Source of the DNA: Marinobacterium iners DSM 11526
GTDB taxonomy: Bacteria; Pseudomonadota; Gammaproteobacteria; Pseudomonadales; Balneatricaceae
DNA length: 64,000 bases
Direction: 5' to 3'
Assembly (NCBI RefSeq): GCF_900107855.1
Contig: NZ_FNRJ01000017.1
Coordinates: forward strand, 1-64,000
Shown: piece by piece, positions 38,206 to 52,033 of the stretch
Numbering within the stretch: position 1 is the stretch's first letter
Layout: each line of letters starts with the position of its first letter
Notes under the pieces: generated by a model
The model's input: only the letters and a program-made list of their open reading frames with translations
Databases searched by the model: none
Told to the model about the DNA's origin: nothing
Program-made: the position numbers and the translations under genes

Positions 38206-39696
38206 TTACTGCTCTTGCGCAAACCAGGGCGCACGGGCTGTCATGATCAGCTCGGCTGCCTGTTCTTCAGTAAGACCTTCCACTTCCAGCAGATCTTCAA
38301 CCGCTTGCTCGGCAAGATCTTCCATGGTGATGATGCCACGGGATGCCAGCTGGAATGCCAGCGTGCGTTCCATGCCATCCATGTTCAGCAGGTCTTCTGC
38401 CGGTTCCGCATCGCCAAGCTGCTCTTCACTGGCGATCGCCAGATTGATCAGAGCATCCTTGGCACGGCTACGAAGGGCTTCAACCAGCTCTTCGTCAAAT
38501 TCTTCAATTTCGAGCATCTCTTCTTCCGGGACATAAGCCACTTCTTCAATGGAAGTGAAGCCTTCAGCCACCAGTATTTCAGCCAGCTCTTCATCAATAT
38601 CAAGATGCTTGATGAACATATCCACCACAGCACCCACTTCAGTCTGCTGCTTCTCGGCCGCTTCATCTTCGGACATGACATTCAGCGTCCAGCCGGTAAG
38701 CTCACTGGCCAAACGCACATTCTGTCCGCTGCGGCCAATCGCCATAGCCAGTGCTTCTTCAGCCACGGCCACATCCATGGAGTGACTTTCCTCATCCATC
38801 ACTATGGACGCCACTTCAGCCGGGGCCATCGCGTTGATGACCAGCTGGGCCGGGTTGTCATCCCACAGGATGATATCGACCCGTTCGCCACCCAGCTCAT
38901 TGGATACGGCCTGAACACGAGAGCCACGCATGCCGACACAGGCTCCGACCGGATCAATACGACCGTCATTGGTCTTGACCGCAATTTTGGCACGCGCTCC
39001 CGGATCACGTGCTGCTGCACGGATTTCGATGACATCTTCTGCAATCTCGGGTACTTCGATGCTGAACAACTCGATCAGCATGGCGTTGGAGGTACGGCTG
39101 AGTACCAGCTGCGGACCACGCCCTTCGCTGCGGACTTCCTGCAGCACAGCACGCACACGATCACCCATGCGGAAGCTTTCACGCGGAATCAGATTCTCAC
39201 GCGGCAGCAGCGCTTCAGCGTTGTTGCCCAAGTCCACAATAATATTATCGCGGGTGACTTTCTTCACAGTGCCGGCCACCAGCTCGCCCTTGCGATCCTG
39301 ATACTGCTCAACCACTTTGGCACGCTCGGCTTCACGCACTTTTTGCACGATAACCTGCTTAGCGGTTTGTGCAGCGATGCGCCCAAAAGCAACAGATTCA
39401 ACCTGCTCTTCCCAGATATCACCGGGCTTGAGGTTAGGGTCGATCTCCAGCGCTTCTTCCAGGGTCAGTTCAGTACCCAGCGCAGGCACTTCATCATTAC
39501 TGACCACCAGCCAGCGGCGCCAGGTTTCGTAACCGCCGGTTGCACGATCAATTACTACACGGATATCCGCTTCTTCGTCATAGCGTTTCTTTGTAGCCGT
39601 AGCCAAAGCCACTTCTATCGCTTCAAAAATGACGGCCTTGGGCACATCCTTTTCATTAGAAACAGCTTCTGCAACCTGTAGAATCTCTTTATTCAT
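38206..39696 (-). CDS. nusA: Transcription termination/antitermination factor NusA
   Basis: Binds RNA polymerase and nut/boxA RNA. 496 residues: N-terminal polymerase-binding domain ([31 protein letters not shown]), S1 ([35 protein letters not shown]), KH1/KH2 ([43 protein letters not shown]), and two C-terminal acidic repeats. One target, an rrn boxA, is at 194-205. Confidence 0.98.
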   Translation of the reverse strand: MNKEILQVAEAVSNEKDVPKAVIFEAIEVALATATKKRYDEEADIRVVIDRATGGYETWRRWLVVSNDEVPALGTELTLEEALEIDPNLKPGDIWEEQVESVAFGRIAAQTAKQVIVQKVREAERAKVVEQYQDRKGELVAGTVKKVTRDNIIVDLGNNAEALLPRENLIPRESFRMGDRVRAVLQEVRSEGRGPQLVLSRTSNAMLIELFSIEVPEIAEDVIEIRAAARDPGARAKIAVKTNDGRIDPVGACVGMRGSRVQAVSNELGGERVDIILWDDNPAQLVINAMAPAEVASIVMDEESHSMDVAVAEEALAMAIGRSGQNVRLASELTGWTLNVMSEDEAAEKQQTEVGAVVDMFIKHLDIDEELAEILVAEGFTSIEEVAYVPEEEMLEIEEFDEELVEALRSRAKDALINLAIASEEQLGDAEPAEDLLNMDGMERTLAFQLASRGIITMEDLAEQAVEDLLEVEGLTEEQAAELIMTARAPWFAQEQ

Positions 39697-39727
39697 ACGA
39701 CTGCCTCGCCAAACCTTTAAACCGGTG

Positions 39728-40183
39728 TTAAAACTGGGGAATCACATTGGCACGATCGATATAGTCGATCGGCAACAGATACTCTTCGTCATCGACAACC
39801 AGCAGAACTTCGTCACCTTCGACGCCATTCAGCAGGCCCTTGAATTTTCTGCGCCCCTCAAAGGGCACCCGCAACCGCAGTTGCACCTGATGCCCGGCAT
39901 ACGCCTGGAATTGTTCCAGCGTATACAAGGGACGATCCATGCCGGGTGACGACACCTCCAGCATGTATTGTTCAGGGATGGGGTCTTCCACATCCAGAAT
40001 ACCGCTTACCTGATGGCTGACGCGGGCACAGTCATCCACGCTGACCCCATTTGGACCATCAATATAGATCCGCAACGTACTGTTACGACCGGCGGAGTGA
40101 AAATCCAGTCCCCAGAGCTCAAGCCCCAGGGCGGTCACGACCGGCTCAATCAATTCCTGCAAAGTTTTCAATCTGGCTGACAC
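39728..40183 (-). CDS. rimP: Ribosome maturation factor RimP
   Basis: 30S assembly factor. 151 residues: [68 protein letters not shown] set the start at GTG 40183 ([11 protein letters not shown]), which has GAGG nine bases upstream and matches the family N-terminus. The ATG at 40255 would lie beyond a terminator hairpin and add unrelated sequence. Confidence 0.93.
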   Translation of the reverse strand: MSARLKTLQELIEPVVTALGLELWGLDFHSAGRNSTLRIYIDGPNGVSVDDCARVSHQVSGILDVEDPIPEQYMLEVSSPGMDRPLYTLEQFQAYAGHQVQLRLRVPFEGRRKFKGLLNGVEGDEVLLVVDDEEYLLPIDYIDRANVIPQF

Positions 40184-40214
40184 AGAGGACGACCTCGTTC
40201 TGCATGTACCTGAA

Positions 40215-40243
40215 ACAAAAAATGGGTCTCTGAGGACCCATTT
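40215..40243 (-). terminator. Terminator-like hairpin before rimP
   Basis: Stem AAATGGGTC / GACCCATTT (40220-40228 / 40235-40243); the minus strand continues TTTTTGTTTC. It stands 32 nt upstream of the rimP GTG, so it may control read-through from the tRNA genes into rimP-nusA-infB. Confidence 0.75.
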
Positions 40244-40278
40244 CTGACGCGGCACCTGGTGCCCTTTTGTTCACCTAC

Positions 40279-40302
40279 GAAAAAGCCCCTGAAAAGGGGC
40301 TT
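40279..40302 (-). terminator. Terminator after tRNA-fMet
   Basis: Stem AAGCCCC / GGGGCTT (40283-40289 / 40296-40302) followed on the minus strand by TTTTTCG, 15 nt past the CCA end of the tRNA. Confidence 0.85.
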
Positions 40303-40316
40303 AAACGTAAAGAAAA

Positions 40317-40393
<77 letters not shown>

Positions 40394-40439
40394 TCAGAAA
40401 CAGGTGCACATTATACACAACACCTGCCTGTCTTACAAA

Positions 40440-40525
40440 TGGTGCCGAAGGCCGGACTCGAACCGGCACGAGCATAGCTCACCACCCCCTCAAGATGGCG
40501 TGTCTACCAATTTCACCACTTCGGC
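40440..40525 (-). tRNA. tRNA-Leu (GAG)
   Basis: 86 nt including encoded CCA, with the long variable arm of class II tRNAs. Anticodon stem CCATC/GGTGG around TTGAGGG gives GAG. It starts GCCGAAG and ends CTTCGGC plus A and CCA. Downstream of secG on the same strand, as in E. coli. Confidence 0.96.
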
Positions 40526-40540
40526 TTTAACTGTTTGATC

Positions 40541-40909
40541 TTACTCGGCAACCGGAATATCAGATTCCGATGCCTTGCCTGCAGCCGCATCCAGCTCAGG
40601 AAGATCACGCTGGGGTTCTGCTGCTGACTCAATCAGCTCTGCAGACGGGATACCCGCGTCATTAACACTTTCCGCACGCTGCTTGGCGTAAACGGCCAGT
40701 GCAAAACTGGTGGCGAAGATACCTGCAGCAAGCACTGCAGTCAATCGCCCAAGAAAACTTTTTGACCCCTGACTGCCAAACACGGTCTGGGACGCACCAC
40801 CACCGAAGGCGGCACCCGCTTCTGCACCCTTACCCTGCTGCAGCAGCACCAGCGCAATAATTGCAGCAGCCAGCAGTACATGAACGATCAGAACCAGACT
40901 TTCCATCAT
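40541..40909 (-). CDS. secG: Protein-export membrane protein SecG
   Basis: Accessory subunit of the SecYEG translocon. 122 residues with two membrane helices (SLVLIVHVLLAAAIIALVLLQQGKG and LGRLTAVLAAGIFATSFALAVYA) joined by the signature loop GAEAGAAFGGGASQTVFGSQGS. It has a longer acidic C-terminal tail than the E. coli protein. It follows tpiA by 10 bp. Confidence 0.95.
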   Translation of the reverse strand: MMESLVLIVHVLLAAAIIALVLLQQGKGAEAGAAFGGGASQTVFGSQGSKSFLGRLTAVLAAGIFATSFALAVYAKQRAESVNDAGIPSAELIESAAEPQRDLPELDAAAGKASESDIPVAE

Positions 40910-40919
40910 CTATACCGTA

Positions 40920-41687
40920 TCAGCCGGCGACTGCCGCGGCACGGCAGATCGCAATAAAATCATTAGCCTTCAATGAAGCCCCCCCAATAAGGCCGCCATC
41001 AATATCAGGCTTTGCGAACAGCTCTGCGGCGTTATCAGCATTAACACTGCCACCGTAGAGCAATTGAACATTTTGACCGGCAACACCCGCCACCCTGACC
41101 AAAACTGTCCGAATATGTGCGTGTACTTCCTGAGCTTGCTCGGGCGACGCTGTTTTTCCGGTACCTATGGCCCATACTGGCTCATACGCGACCACAAGGC
41201 GCTCAAACTCGTCTGCTTCAAGACCGGATACCGCAGCACACAACTGCCGGGCAACTACATCAAGCGCCTCACCGGACTCTCGCTGCGCCAGGGTCTCCCC
41301 CACACACAGAACCGGCTTCAGCCCCGCACGCAAGGCGGCCAGTGTCTTTGCTGCCACTTGCTCATCATCTTCATGATAAAGAGAGCGCCGCTCCGAGTGA
41401 CCCACAATAACCATGTGGCAGCCAACATCTCGCAACATCGCAGCAGACACCTCTCCCGTATAGGCCCCGGCATTATGCTCGCTCAGATTCTGAGCACCAA
41501 GCGAGACCACAGAACCTTCCAGCTGCAAACCTACCGAGTGCAGATAGACTGCAGGCGGACAGATACCAACCTCAACACTACCGACCGGACTGACTTCAAG
41601 CGACTCGACAAGTGAGGCAACCAGTGTATGGTTGGCCGCAGTCTCACCGTTCATCTTCCAGTTTCCGATTACCAGCGCGTTTCGCAT
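40920..41687 (-). CDS. tpiA: Triose-phosphate isomerase
   Basis: Interconverts dihydroxyacetone phosphate and glyceraldehyde-3-phosphate. 255 residues from ATG 41687: GNWKMNG (Lys), VIVGHSERR (His95 equivalent), VAYEPVWAIGTGK (catalytic Glu), LYGGSVNADN and IDGGLIGGASL. The longer frame from 41714 adds no conserved sequence. Confidence 0.97.
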   Translation of the reverse strand: MRNALVIGNWKMNGETAANHTLVASLVESLEVSPVGSVEVGICPPAVYLHSVGLQLEGSVVSLGAQNLSEHNAGAYTGEVSAAMLRDVGCHMVIVGHSERRSLYHEDDEQVAAKTLAALRAGLKPVLCVGETLAQRESGEALDVVARQLCAAVSGLEADEFERLVVAYEPVWAIGTGKTASPEQAQEVHAHIRTVLVRVAGVAGQNVQLLYGGSVNADNAAELFAKPDIDGGLIGGASLKANDFIAICRAAAVAG

Positions 41688-41729
41688 TGATATCCCCTTA
41701 CGAAAGAGGCGCATATGTTATCCGAGCAC

Positions 41730-43082
41730 TCACTGGCTGGCAAGTACCGCCAGTTCTTTTTCTACCCTTGCGGCCAGTTCCTGACAGAGGCGCTTCACTT
41801 CAGCACCATCCTCACCTTCAACCATAACCCTCACCACCGGCTCGGTACCCGATGGGCGCAGCAGAACACGCCCACGACTGCCCAGCTCGGACTCAGTGGC
41901 TGCTACAGCCTCCTGCACCGGCGCGACCTGACTCAGATCAGGCCGACCCGGCATGGAAACATTGATCATGACTTGCGGCATTTTGTGCATACCGGCCTTT
42001 AATTCATGCAGAGACTGGCCGTGTTCCTGTATCGCTTTCAGAACCTGAAGCGCCGCAACCAGTCCATCGCCAGTCGTGGTCAGATTGCCGCACACGATAT
42101 GGCCCGAGCTTTCACCACCGAGGACCCAGCCATGCTGCTGCATCTGCTCGATCACGTAGCGATCACCGACCTTTGCTCTAACAAAAGGCACATCCAGCTG
42201 CGCGAGCGCTTGCTCCAGACCAAAATTCGACATCAGTGTGCCAACCACACCCCCACTCAAAGCCTGTTGCTGCAGCAGGCTCCGCGCGATAATAAACAGA
42301 ATTTCATCACCATCAACCAGCTCACCGAGATGATCCACCAGCATCAGGCGGTCACCATCACCATCCAGTGCCACACCCAAGTCAGCCTCTTCGGCCATCA
42401 CCACTTTTTGCAGCCGTGTTGTGTCGGTAGCACCACAGGCTTCATTGATATTGACCCCGTCAGGCGAAGACGCAATCTCAATCACCTCGGCACCCAGCTC
42501 CGCCAGCACTTTTGGTGCCACGTGATAGGTCGCGCCATTGGCACAATCGAGAATGATTTTGAGCCCCCTGAGATTCAGGTTGCCGCTGACAGTCCCTTTA
42601 CAGAATTCTATGTAGCGCCCTGCCGCATCATCAACACGGCGAACCTTGCCCAAGTCGACGGACGGCACCGTCGTCATGGACAGATCCATTTGTGCCTCAA
42701 TCGCACGCTCAATGCTGTCCGGGAGTTTGGTGCCATCGCCGGAAAAGAACTTGATGCCGTTATCGGAATAGACATTGTGCGAGGCACTGATCACAATTCC
42801 GGCGTTTGCTCTGAAGGTTCGGGTGAGGTAGGCAATCGCAGGTGTGGGCATGGGCCCGGTGAGCAGCACATCCACCCCCGCCGCTGACAACCCGGCCTCA
42901 AGTGCAGACTCGAACATGTAACCTGAAATACGCGTATCCTTCCCAATCAGGATTTTGCTTCGCCCCTCACGGGCAAAAACACAGCCCGCCGCCCAACCCA
43001 GTTTGAGAACAAAATCAGGCGTGATCGGGAACTGGCCTACCTCACCACGAATACCATCGGTTCCAAAATACTTCCTGCTCAC
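41730..43082 (-). CDS. glmM: Phosphoglucosamine mutase
   Basis: Makes glucosamine-1-phosphate for UDP-GlcNAc. 450 residues: [26 protein letters not shown], the phospho-serine loop [19 protein letters not shown], the metal loop [11 protein letters not shown], the sugar loop GGESSGHI and the phosphate loop [15 protein letters not shown]. It starts 3 bp after folP. Confidence 0.97.
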   Translation of the reverse strand: MSRKYFGTDGIRGEVGQFPITPDFVLKLGWAAGCVFAREGRSKILIGKDTRISGYMFESALEAGLSAAGVDVLLTGPMPTPAIAYLTRTFRANAGIVISASHNVYSDNGIKFFSGDGTKLPDSIERAIEAQMDLSMTTVPSVDLGKVRRVDDAAGRYIEFCKGTVSGNLNLRGLKIILDCANGATYHVAPKVLAELGAEVIEIASSPDGVNINEACGATDTTRLQKVVMAEEADLGVALDGDGDRLMLVDHLGELVDGDEILFIIARSLLQQQALSGGVVGTLMSNFGLEQALAQLDVPFVRAKVGDRYVIEQMQQHGWVLGGESSGHIVCGNLTTTGDGLVAALQVLKAIQEHGQSLHELKAGMHKMPQVMINVSMPGRPDLSQVAPVQEAVAATESELGSRGRVLLRPSGTEPVVRVMVEGEDGAEVKRLCQELAARVEKELAVLASQ

Positions 43083-43085
43083 CGG

Positions 43086-43946
43086 TCACACTCCTGCCGT
43101 TTCGTTAAGAACCGCTTCGGTCATTCGCACCACATCTACCGTAGGCGCCACATCATGAACGCGGATAATTTTTGCCCCCTTGCCAACCGCCAGTGCGACA
43201 GTAGCCAGACTGCCATAGAGACGCTGATCCACCGGCCTGCCAAGTGCCAGCCCTACCATTGATTTGCGGGAGGTCCCCACCAAAAGCGGTGCACCGAGCG
43301 CCTGCAGTCGCTGCATCCGATTCAACAGCTCAAGATTATGCTCAAGTGTCTTACCAAAACCAAATCCGGGGTCCAGCACTATCCGATCATCCGAGATGCC
43401 TGCCTCTCGACAACGCTGGAGCTGAAACTGTAAAAAATGCTCCACTTCTTCCGTCACATCACGATAATGTGGCCTCAGCTGCATGGTAGCTGGGCTGCTA
43501 CCCTGCATGTGCATGACGCAGAGTGCCAGATCAGACGCAACTGCCACCTCAAAAGCCCCCGGTCGCGAGAACGAACGCACATCATTGAGCAGATGCGCAC
43601 CGGCACTTGCGGCAGCCTGCATCACTTCAGGCGCACTGGTATCGACTGAGAGCACCACATCCAACTCGCGTGACAGCCTCTCCACCACCGGTACGACTCT
43701 TTCCAGCTCTTCCTGAACCGGTACCGGTTCAGCGCCGGGACGAGTTGATTCACCCCCGATATCGATCAGGGTTGCGCCCTGATTTACCATCTGCGCAGCT
43801 TTCTGTAGCGCGCGTTCAACCGAGAGATGCTGTGCTTCATAGACGCTGCCACCATCCGAAAATGAGTCGGGTGTGACGTTAAGAATCCCCATCACCTGCG
43901 CCCGCGCCAGATCCAGCGTGCGACCGGCACATTTCAAAACCGCCAT
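43086..43946 (-). CDS. folP: Dihydropteroate synthase
   Basis: Joins the pterin pyrophosphate made by FolK with p-aminobenzoate; target of sulfonamides. ATG 43946 gives 286 residues: VMGILNVTPDSFSDGG, IDIGGESTRPGAEPV, SVDTS, LNDVRSF, ILDPGFGFGKTLEHN, GTSRKSMVG and IIRVHDV. The longer open frame upstream crosses a terminator and part of ftsH and has no family sequence. Confidence 0.97.
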   Translation of the reverse strand: MAVLKCAGRTLDLARAQVMGILNVTPDSFSDGGSVYEAQHLSVERALQKAAQMVNQGATLIDIGGESTRPGAEPVPVQEELERVVPVVERLSRELDVVLSVDTSAPEVMQAAASAGAHLLNDVRSFSRPGAFEVAVASDLALCVMHMQGSSPATMQLRPHYRDVTEEVEHFLQFQLQRCREAGISDDRIVLDPGFGFGKTLEHNLELLNRMQRLQALGAPLLVGTSRKSMVGLALGRPVDQRLYGSLATVALAVGKGAKIIRVHDVAPTVDVVRMTEAVLNETAGV

Positions 43947-43971
43947 AGCTGTTAAATCCTGCAACTGAAAC

Positions 43972-44000
43972 AAAAAAGGCCAGCGCGCACGCCAGCCTTT
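43972..44000 (-). terminator. Terminator between ftsH and folP
   Basis: On the minus strand AAAGGC...GCCTTT, with GC-rich wobble-paired inner stem, is followed by TTTTTTG. It may reduce rather than abolish read-through, since folP-glmM normally share the ftsH transcript. Confidence 0.75.
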
Positions 44001-44022
44001 ATATAATACCAGAGCCCCGACT

Positions 44023-46038
44023 TCAGCGATCATCCTCGCGGCGAGGCCTTTCCTGATCATCCTGATTCGGAGCCTGCGGGTCATCATCGACACCTGCATC
44101 CCCTGTACCGACATCCGCCTCGTCGCTTGCCTCACCCGGCTGTGACTGCTCACGAGTCTTGCGTTCTTCCATATCACGCTCGGCCTGATCTGCTCGCTCC
44201 TGAGCCTCAACCCAGCCGTCCGGCGGAGTTACCTCCTGCCGTGCCATCAACTGATCCAGCTGCACTGCACCGATGGTTTCGTACTTCATCAATGCCTGGG
44301 CCATGGCATCCAGAATATCGCGATTATCTTCAAGCGTCTTCTTCGCGCGGGCATAGCATTCATCGATGATCGTCTTCACTTCAGCATCGATGCGACGCTG
44401 AGTTTCTTCCGACATCGGTTTGGCACCCTGCCCCATGCCACGACCAAACGGATCATCATCTTCATCACCGTACAGCAGCGGGCCAAGGTTTTCACTCAGA
44501 CCCCAGCGAGTCACCATATTGCGAGCCAGAGACGTGGCTTTCTGAATATCGTTGGAAGCACCGGTAGTCACACCCTCCTTGCCCAGTGTCATCTCTTCCG
44601 CCAGACGACCACCATACAGGGAACAGATCTGGGAAATAATCCACTGACGGCTGTGGCTGTAACGATCCTCTTCCGGCAGGAACATGGTAACGCCCAGCGC
44701 ACGTCCACGCGGAATGATCGACACTTTGTACACAGGGTCGTGCTCCGGCATTACACGGCCAATAATGGCATGACCTGCCTCATGATAGGCCGTATTCAGG
44801 CGCTCCTTATAGGACATCACCATGGATTTGCGCTCAGCACCCATCATGATTTTGTCCTTGGCCTGCTCGAATTGCTCCATGCCGACCGTACGACGGTTGT
44901 TGCGCGCTGCAAACAACGCAGCCTCGTTGACCAGGTTGGCCAAGTCAGCACCAGAGAAGCCGGGCGTACCGCGCGCAATCAATTCAGGTTTAACGTCATC
45001 ACCCAGCGGCACCTTGCGCATATGTACTTTCAAAATCTGTTCACGACCGCGGATATCCGGCAGACCTACATGCACCTGGCGGTCAAAACGGCCGGGGCGC
45101 AACAACGCAGGGTCAAGCACATCGGGGCGGTTAGTGGCTGCAATTACGATAATGCCTTCGGTACCCTCAAAGCCGTCCATCTCGACCAGCAACTGGTTCA
45201 ACGTCTGCTCGCGCTCATCGTTGCCACCACCCATACCAACACCACGGTGACGACCTACGGCATCAATCTCATCGATGAATATGATGCAGGGGGCATGCTT
45301 TTTGGCCTGCTCGAACATGTCACGCACACGCGAAGCACCTACACCCACAAACATTTCCACAAAGTCAGAACCGGAGATACTGAAGAAAGGTACGCGCGCC
45401 TCACCTGCGATTGCCTTGGCCAACAGAGTTTTACCGGTACCAGGAGACCCTGCCATCAGCACACCGCGCGGGATATGCCCCCCCAGGCGCTGGAACTTGC
45501 CGGGATCACGCAGGTAATCGACAAGCTCTTTCACCTCTTCCTTAGCTTCCTCAACACCCGCCACATCATCAAACGTGGTCTTGACCTGATCTTCGCTCAT
45601 CATGCGTGCCTTGGACTTGCCGAACGACATGGGCCCACCCTTGCCGCCACCGCCGCCCTGCATCTGGCGCATGAAAAACATGAACACGGCAATAATCACC
45701 AGGATCGGGAAAGAGGCGACCAACAACTGGGTCCAGATGCTCTGCCGCTCCGGCTGCTTGCCTTCGATCACCACATTATGTTGCAGCAGGTCATCGATAA
45801 GCTTGGGATCCTGTACCGCCGGTCGCACGGTCTCGAAACGCTCCCCATTACTGCGTTGCCCAATGATGGTATAGCCATCGATGGTGACCTTGGATACACG
45901 GTCAGCCTGAACCTCAGCAACAAAGTCTGAATAACTCAGCTTTCCGGCATCACTCTCGGCACTGAAATTGTTGAAGACTGTGAGCAGGACTGCTGCTATC
46001 ACCAGCCACAACACCAGATTTTTTGCCATATCGTTCAA
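44023..46038 (-). CDS. ftsH: ATP-dependent zinc metalloprotease FtsH
   Basis: Membrane-bound AAA+ protease, a hexamer that degrades misfolded membrane proteins and regulators. 671 residues: two membrane segments flanking a periplasmic domain ([37 protein letters not shown]), Walker A GSPGTGKT, Walker [12 protein letters not shown], pore loop with FVEMFVG, the second region of homology [22 protein letters not shown], and the zinc site HEAGHAIIG. The start is TTG at 46038 with GAGGG eight bases upstream; an ATG lies three codons downstream. The C-terminal tail is long, acidic and disordered-looking. Confidence 0.97.
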   Translation of the reverse strand: MNDMAKNLVLWLVIAAVLLTVFNNFSAESDAGKLSYSDFVAEVQADRVSKVTIDGYTIIGQRSNGERFETVRPAVQDPKLIDDLLQHNVVIEGKQPERQSIWTQLLVASFPILVIIAVFMFFMRQMQGGGGGKGGPMSFGKSKARMMSEDQVKTTFDDVAGVEEAKEEVKELVDYLRDPGKFQRLGGHIPRGVLMAGSPGTGKTLLAKAIAGEARVPFFSISGSDFVEMFVGVGASRVRDMFEQAKKHAPCIIFIDEIDAVGRHRGVGMGGGNDEREQTLNQLLVEMDGFEGTEGIIVIAATNRPDVLDPALLRPGRFDRQVHVGLPDIRGREQILKVHMRKVPLGDDVKPELIARGTPGFSGADLANLVNEAALFAARNNRRTVGMEQFEQAKDKIMMGAERKSMVMSYKERLNTAYHEAGHAIIGRVMPEHDPVYKVSIIPRGRALGVTMFLPEEDRYSHSRQWIISQICSLYGGRLAEEMTLGKEGVTTGASNDIQKATSLARNMVTRWGLSENLGPLLYGDEDDDPFGRGMGQGAKPMSEETQRRIDAEVKTIIDECYARAKKTLEDNRDILDAMAQALMKYETIGAVQLDQLMARQEVTPPDGWVEAQERADQAERDMEERKTREQSQPGEASDEADVGTGDAGVDDDPQAPNQDDQERPRREDDR

Positions 46039-46342
46039 TGGATCACCCTCTGTTCACTCAATTCTGTCGGCCATACTGATTGCCACTTTCAACCAATCGG
46101 TACCGCCCTGCAACCTGTTTATCGTTGTACGCGTGCAAACCCTGTTCCGAGCAGGCAGCAACATGAAATCCTATTAACTTCCTTCGATTCGCCAAATCGA
46201 AAAATGTTCCTTAGCGCCCCCTCGGCAACATCACCGTCAGGCGAGACCGAAGCGCTACTCAGGCCGGCATGACTCAGGTAAAATACCTCTTTATCTGATC
46301 AAACGGGATCCATCCCCGAATCAAGAGGCACCATATTCTAGT
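46039..46342. other. Gene-free spacer; rlmE absent
   Basis: 304 bp between the divergent ftsH and yhbY. In E. coli and Pseudomonas rlmE (23S rRNA U2552 methyltransferase) sits here as the gene before ftsH. I read both strands for RlmE-type sequence, including its usual C-terminus just before ftsH, and found none. Only promoter-scale AT-rich patches are visible. Confidence 0.7.
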
Positions 46343-46645
46343 ATGAGCTTGACGCCTGAGCAAAAGAAGCACTTCCGCACCCTGGGTCATAACCTGAACC
46401 CGATCGTTATGGTGGCCGGCAAGGGGCTGTCCGAAAACATTCAGCTTGAAGTGGATCGCGCCCTTGAAGACCACGAACTGATCAAGGTGAAGTTCTCCGT
46501 TGGAGATCGCGACATCAAACGCCAACTGGTGCGCGAGCTGTGCGATATCGTGGAAGCAGAACTGGTACAGCAGATCGGCAACATTGCCCTGCTTTATCGA
46601 CCTTCACGCGACCCCAACCCCAAACTGTCCAATTTACTGCGCTGA
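46343..46645 (+). CDS. yhbY: CRM-domain ribosome-associated RNA-binding protein YhbY
   Basis: 100-residue CRM domain protein that associates with pre-50S particles. LTPEQKKHFRTLGHNLNPIVMVAGKGLSENIQLEVDRALEDHELIKVKFSVGDR carries the GxxG-like loop of this KH-related fold. It is divergent from ftsH, as in E. coli, but with rlmE missing between them. Confidence 0.93.
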   Translation: MSLTPEQKKHFRTLGHNLNPIVMVAGKGLSENIQLEVDRALEDHELIKVKFSVGDRDIKRQLVRELCDIVEAELVQQIGNIALLYRPSRDPNPKLSNLLR

Positions 46646-46654
46646 GACGCAGCC

Positions 46655-46687
46655 AAAAAAAACCGCCGACACCCGGCGGTTTTTTTA
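46655..46687. terminator. Bidirectional terminator between yhbY and greA
   Basis: Eight A, stem ACCGCC/GGCGGT, seven T. It serves both convergent genes. Confidence 0.93.
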
Positions 46688-46697
46688 TTTCAGCTGA

Positions 46698-47170
46698 CTA
46701 GATATGCTCTACCGCTGCAATTTCATACTCGATCATGCTGGAAGGCGTCTGCACAGCTGCAATATCCCCTTCCATCTTACCTACCAGCGCGCGCGCGATC
46801 GGTGAGTTGACCGAAATTTTGCCGTCCTTGATGCTGGCTTCATCATCACCCACGATCTGATAGCGCACTTCCTCTTCGGTATCGATGTTGATCAACTCCA
46901 CCGTGGTGCCGAAAATCACCTTACCCGTATGCGGAATAGCTGTAACGTCAATTACCTGAGCCTGAGACAACTTGTACTCAAGTTCACGAATACGACCCTC
47001 AATAAAACCCTGCTGCTCTCGAGCGGCGTGGTACTCGGCATTTTCTTTCAGGTCGCCATGTTCACGCGCTTCAGCGATGGCCGCAATCACCGCGGGACGC
47101 TGGACCGACTTGAGGTCGGCCAGCTCTTCACGCAGTTTCTTTTCACCGGCAACCGTCATCGGTACCCGTT

Positions 47171-47174
<4 letters not shown>
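46698..47174 (-). CDS. greA: Transcript cleavage factor GreA
   Basis: Rescues backtracked RNA polymerase. 158 residues: an N-terminal coiled coil with the acidic tip ([27 protein letters not shown]) and a C-terminal FKBP-like domain ([17 protein letters not shown]). ATG overlaps the carB stop (ATGA), so carA-carB-greA form one coupled unit, as in Pseudomonas. Confidence 0.97.
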
Positions 47175-50395
<3,221 letters not shown>

Positions 50396-50445
50396 CTGTC
50401 TTAACCGGTCGTCTCTGTTGCTGTCACTGACTTGTCAGGGCGGAT

Positions 50446-51585
<1,140 letters not shown>

Positions 51586-51640
51586 TTGAACCTCCCCGCG
51601 CATGCGCTGCATAATCTGGACAGTTGGATAGGATACGTGC

Positions 51641-51677
51641 AAAAAAGCGAGGCAAAACACGATGTTTACCTCGCTTT
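51641..51677 (-). terminator. Terminator/attenuator in the carA leader
   Basis: On the minus strand AAAGCGAGG pairs with CCTCGCTTT around a 16-nt loop and a T-run follows, 56 nt before the carA TTG and downstream of its promoter. The left arm lies inside a four-codon ORF, ATGAAAGCGAGGTAA (Met-Lys-Ala-Arg-stop). Ribosomes on it would block the hairpin, suggesting translation-dependent attenuation. Confidence 0.65.
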
Positions 51678-51727
51678 CATATGTCTGGCTGTGTTCCGCC
51701 TGCATTCGTAGCAGGTTAAACGCCAGT

Positions 51728-51756
51728 ATTCTAGACGATCAGCGCTCTGGAGTCCA
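51728..51756 (-). promoter_or_regulatory. carA promoter
   Basis: Minus strand -35 TGGACT (51751-51756), 17-bp spacer, -10 TAGAAT (51728-51733). The start near 51721 would leave a leader of about 135 nt containing the attenuator. dapB, which usually precedes carA, is not here. Confidence 0.6.
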
Positions 51757-51874
51757 CGCGAAAAGCCCCTTAGAGGGCCTGTGTGGCGGGCCCGAATCAC
51801 AACGAACAGGAGCAGACCTGCCCTACCACCCAATCGTGAGCCGACACTTTTGTGAATAAAAATCAGCAAGATAC

Positions 51875-51903
51875 TTGACGCGTCAGTTACAGACTGGTTG
51901 AAT
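51875..51903 (+). promoter_or_regulatory. tRNA-Phe promoter
   Basis: -35 TTGACG (51875-51880), 17-bp spacer, weak -10 TTGAAT (51898-51903), then a GC-rich discriminator (AGGCGCC), typical of stable RNA promoters. The tRNA starts 15 nt later. From 51757 to 51874 I see no gene. Confidence 0.6.
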
Positions 51904-51917
51904 AGGCGCCTCTTCCA

Positions 51918-51993
51918 GCCCAGATAGCTCAGTCGGTAGAGCAGGGGATTGAAAATCCCCGTGTCGGCGGTTCGATTCCGTCTCTGGGCACCA
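51918..51993 (+). tRNA. tRNA-Phe (GAA)
   Basis: 76 nt with encoded CCA. Acceptor GCCCAGA/TCTGGGC, D-arm with AGCTCAGTCGGTAGAGC, anticodon stem GGGGA/TCCCC around TTGAAAA (GAA), T-loop GTTCGATT. A terminator follows within 11 nt, so it is a single-gene unit. Confidence 0.97.
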
Positions 51994-52003
51994 AGATTCC
52001 GAA

Positions 52004-52030
52004 GGCCTGCATGCAAATGCAGGCCTTTTT
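52004..52030 (+). terminator. tRNA-Phe terminator
   Basis: Stem GGCCTGCAT / ATGCAGGCC with loop GCAA and TTTTT. It stands just before the end of the convergent LysR gene. Confidence 0.93.
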
Positions 52031-52033
52031 CGT

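Noticed and set aside
38017..39681. A 554-codon open frame on the plus strand across nusA and the start of infB.
   Set aside because: It is a mirror of strongly conserved minus-strand genes in GC-rich DNA; the translation is rich in His, Phe and Cys, has no domain pattern and crosses the infB-nusA boundary.
44653..45930. A 425-codon plus-strand frame opposite ftsH.
   Set aside because: Antisense shadow of the AAA+ and membrane domains of FtsH; no ribosome site and no recognisable protein features.
46039..46342. A decayed rlmE gene.
   Set aside because: No stretch on either strand resembles the methyltransferase motifs or the usual C-terminus before ftsH; the spacer reads as plain regulatory DNA.
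52004..52030. A tRNA-Phe attachment site of an integrated element.
   Set aside because: The hairpin directly after the tRNA is a normal terminator; no integrase gene and no second copy of the tRNA 3' end was noticed in the window.
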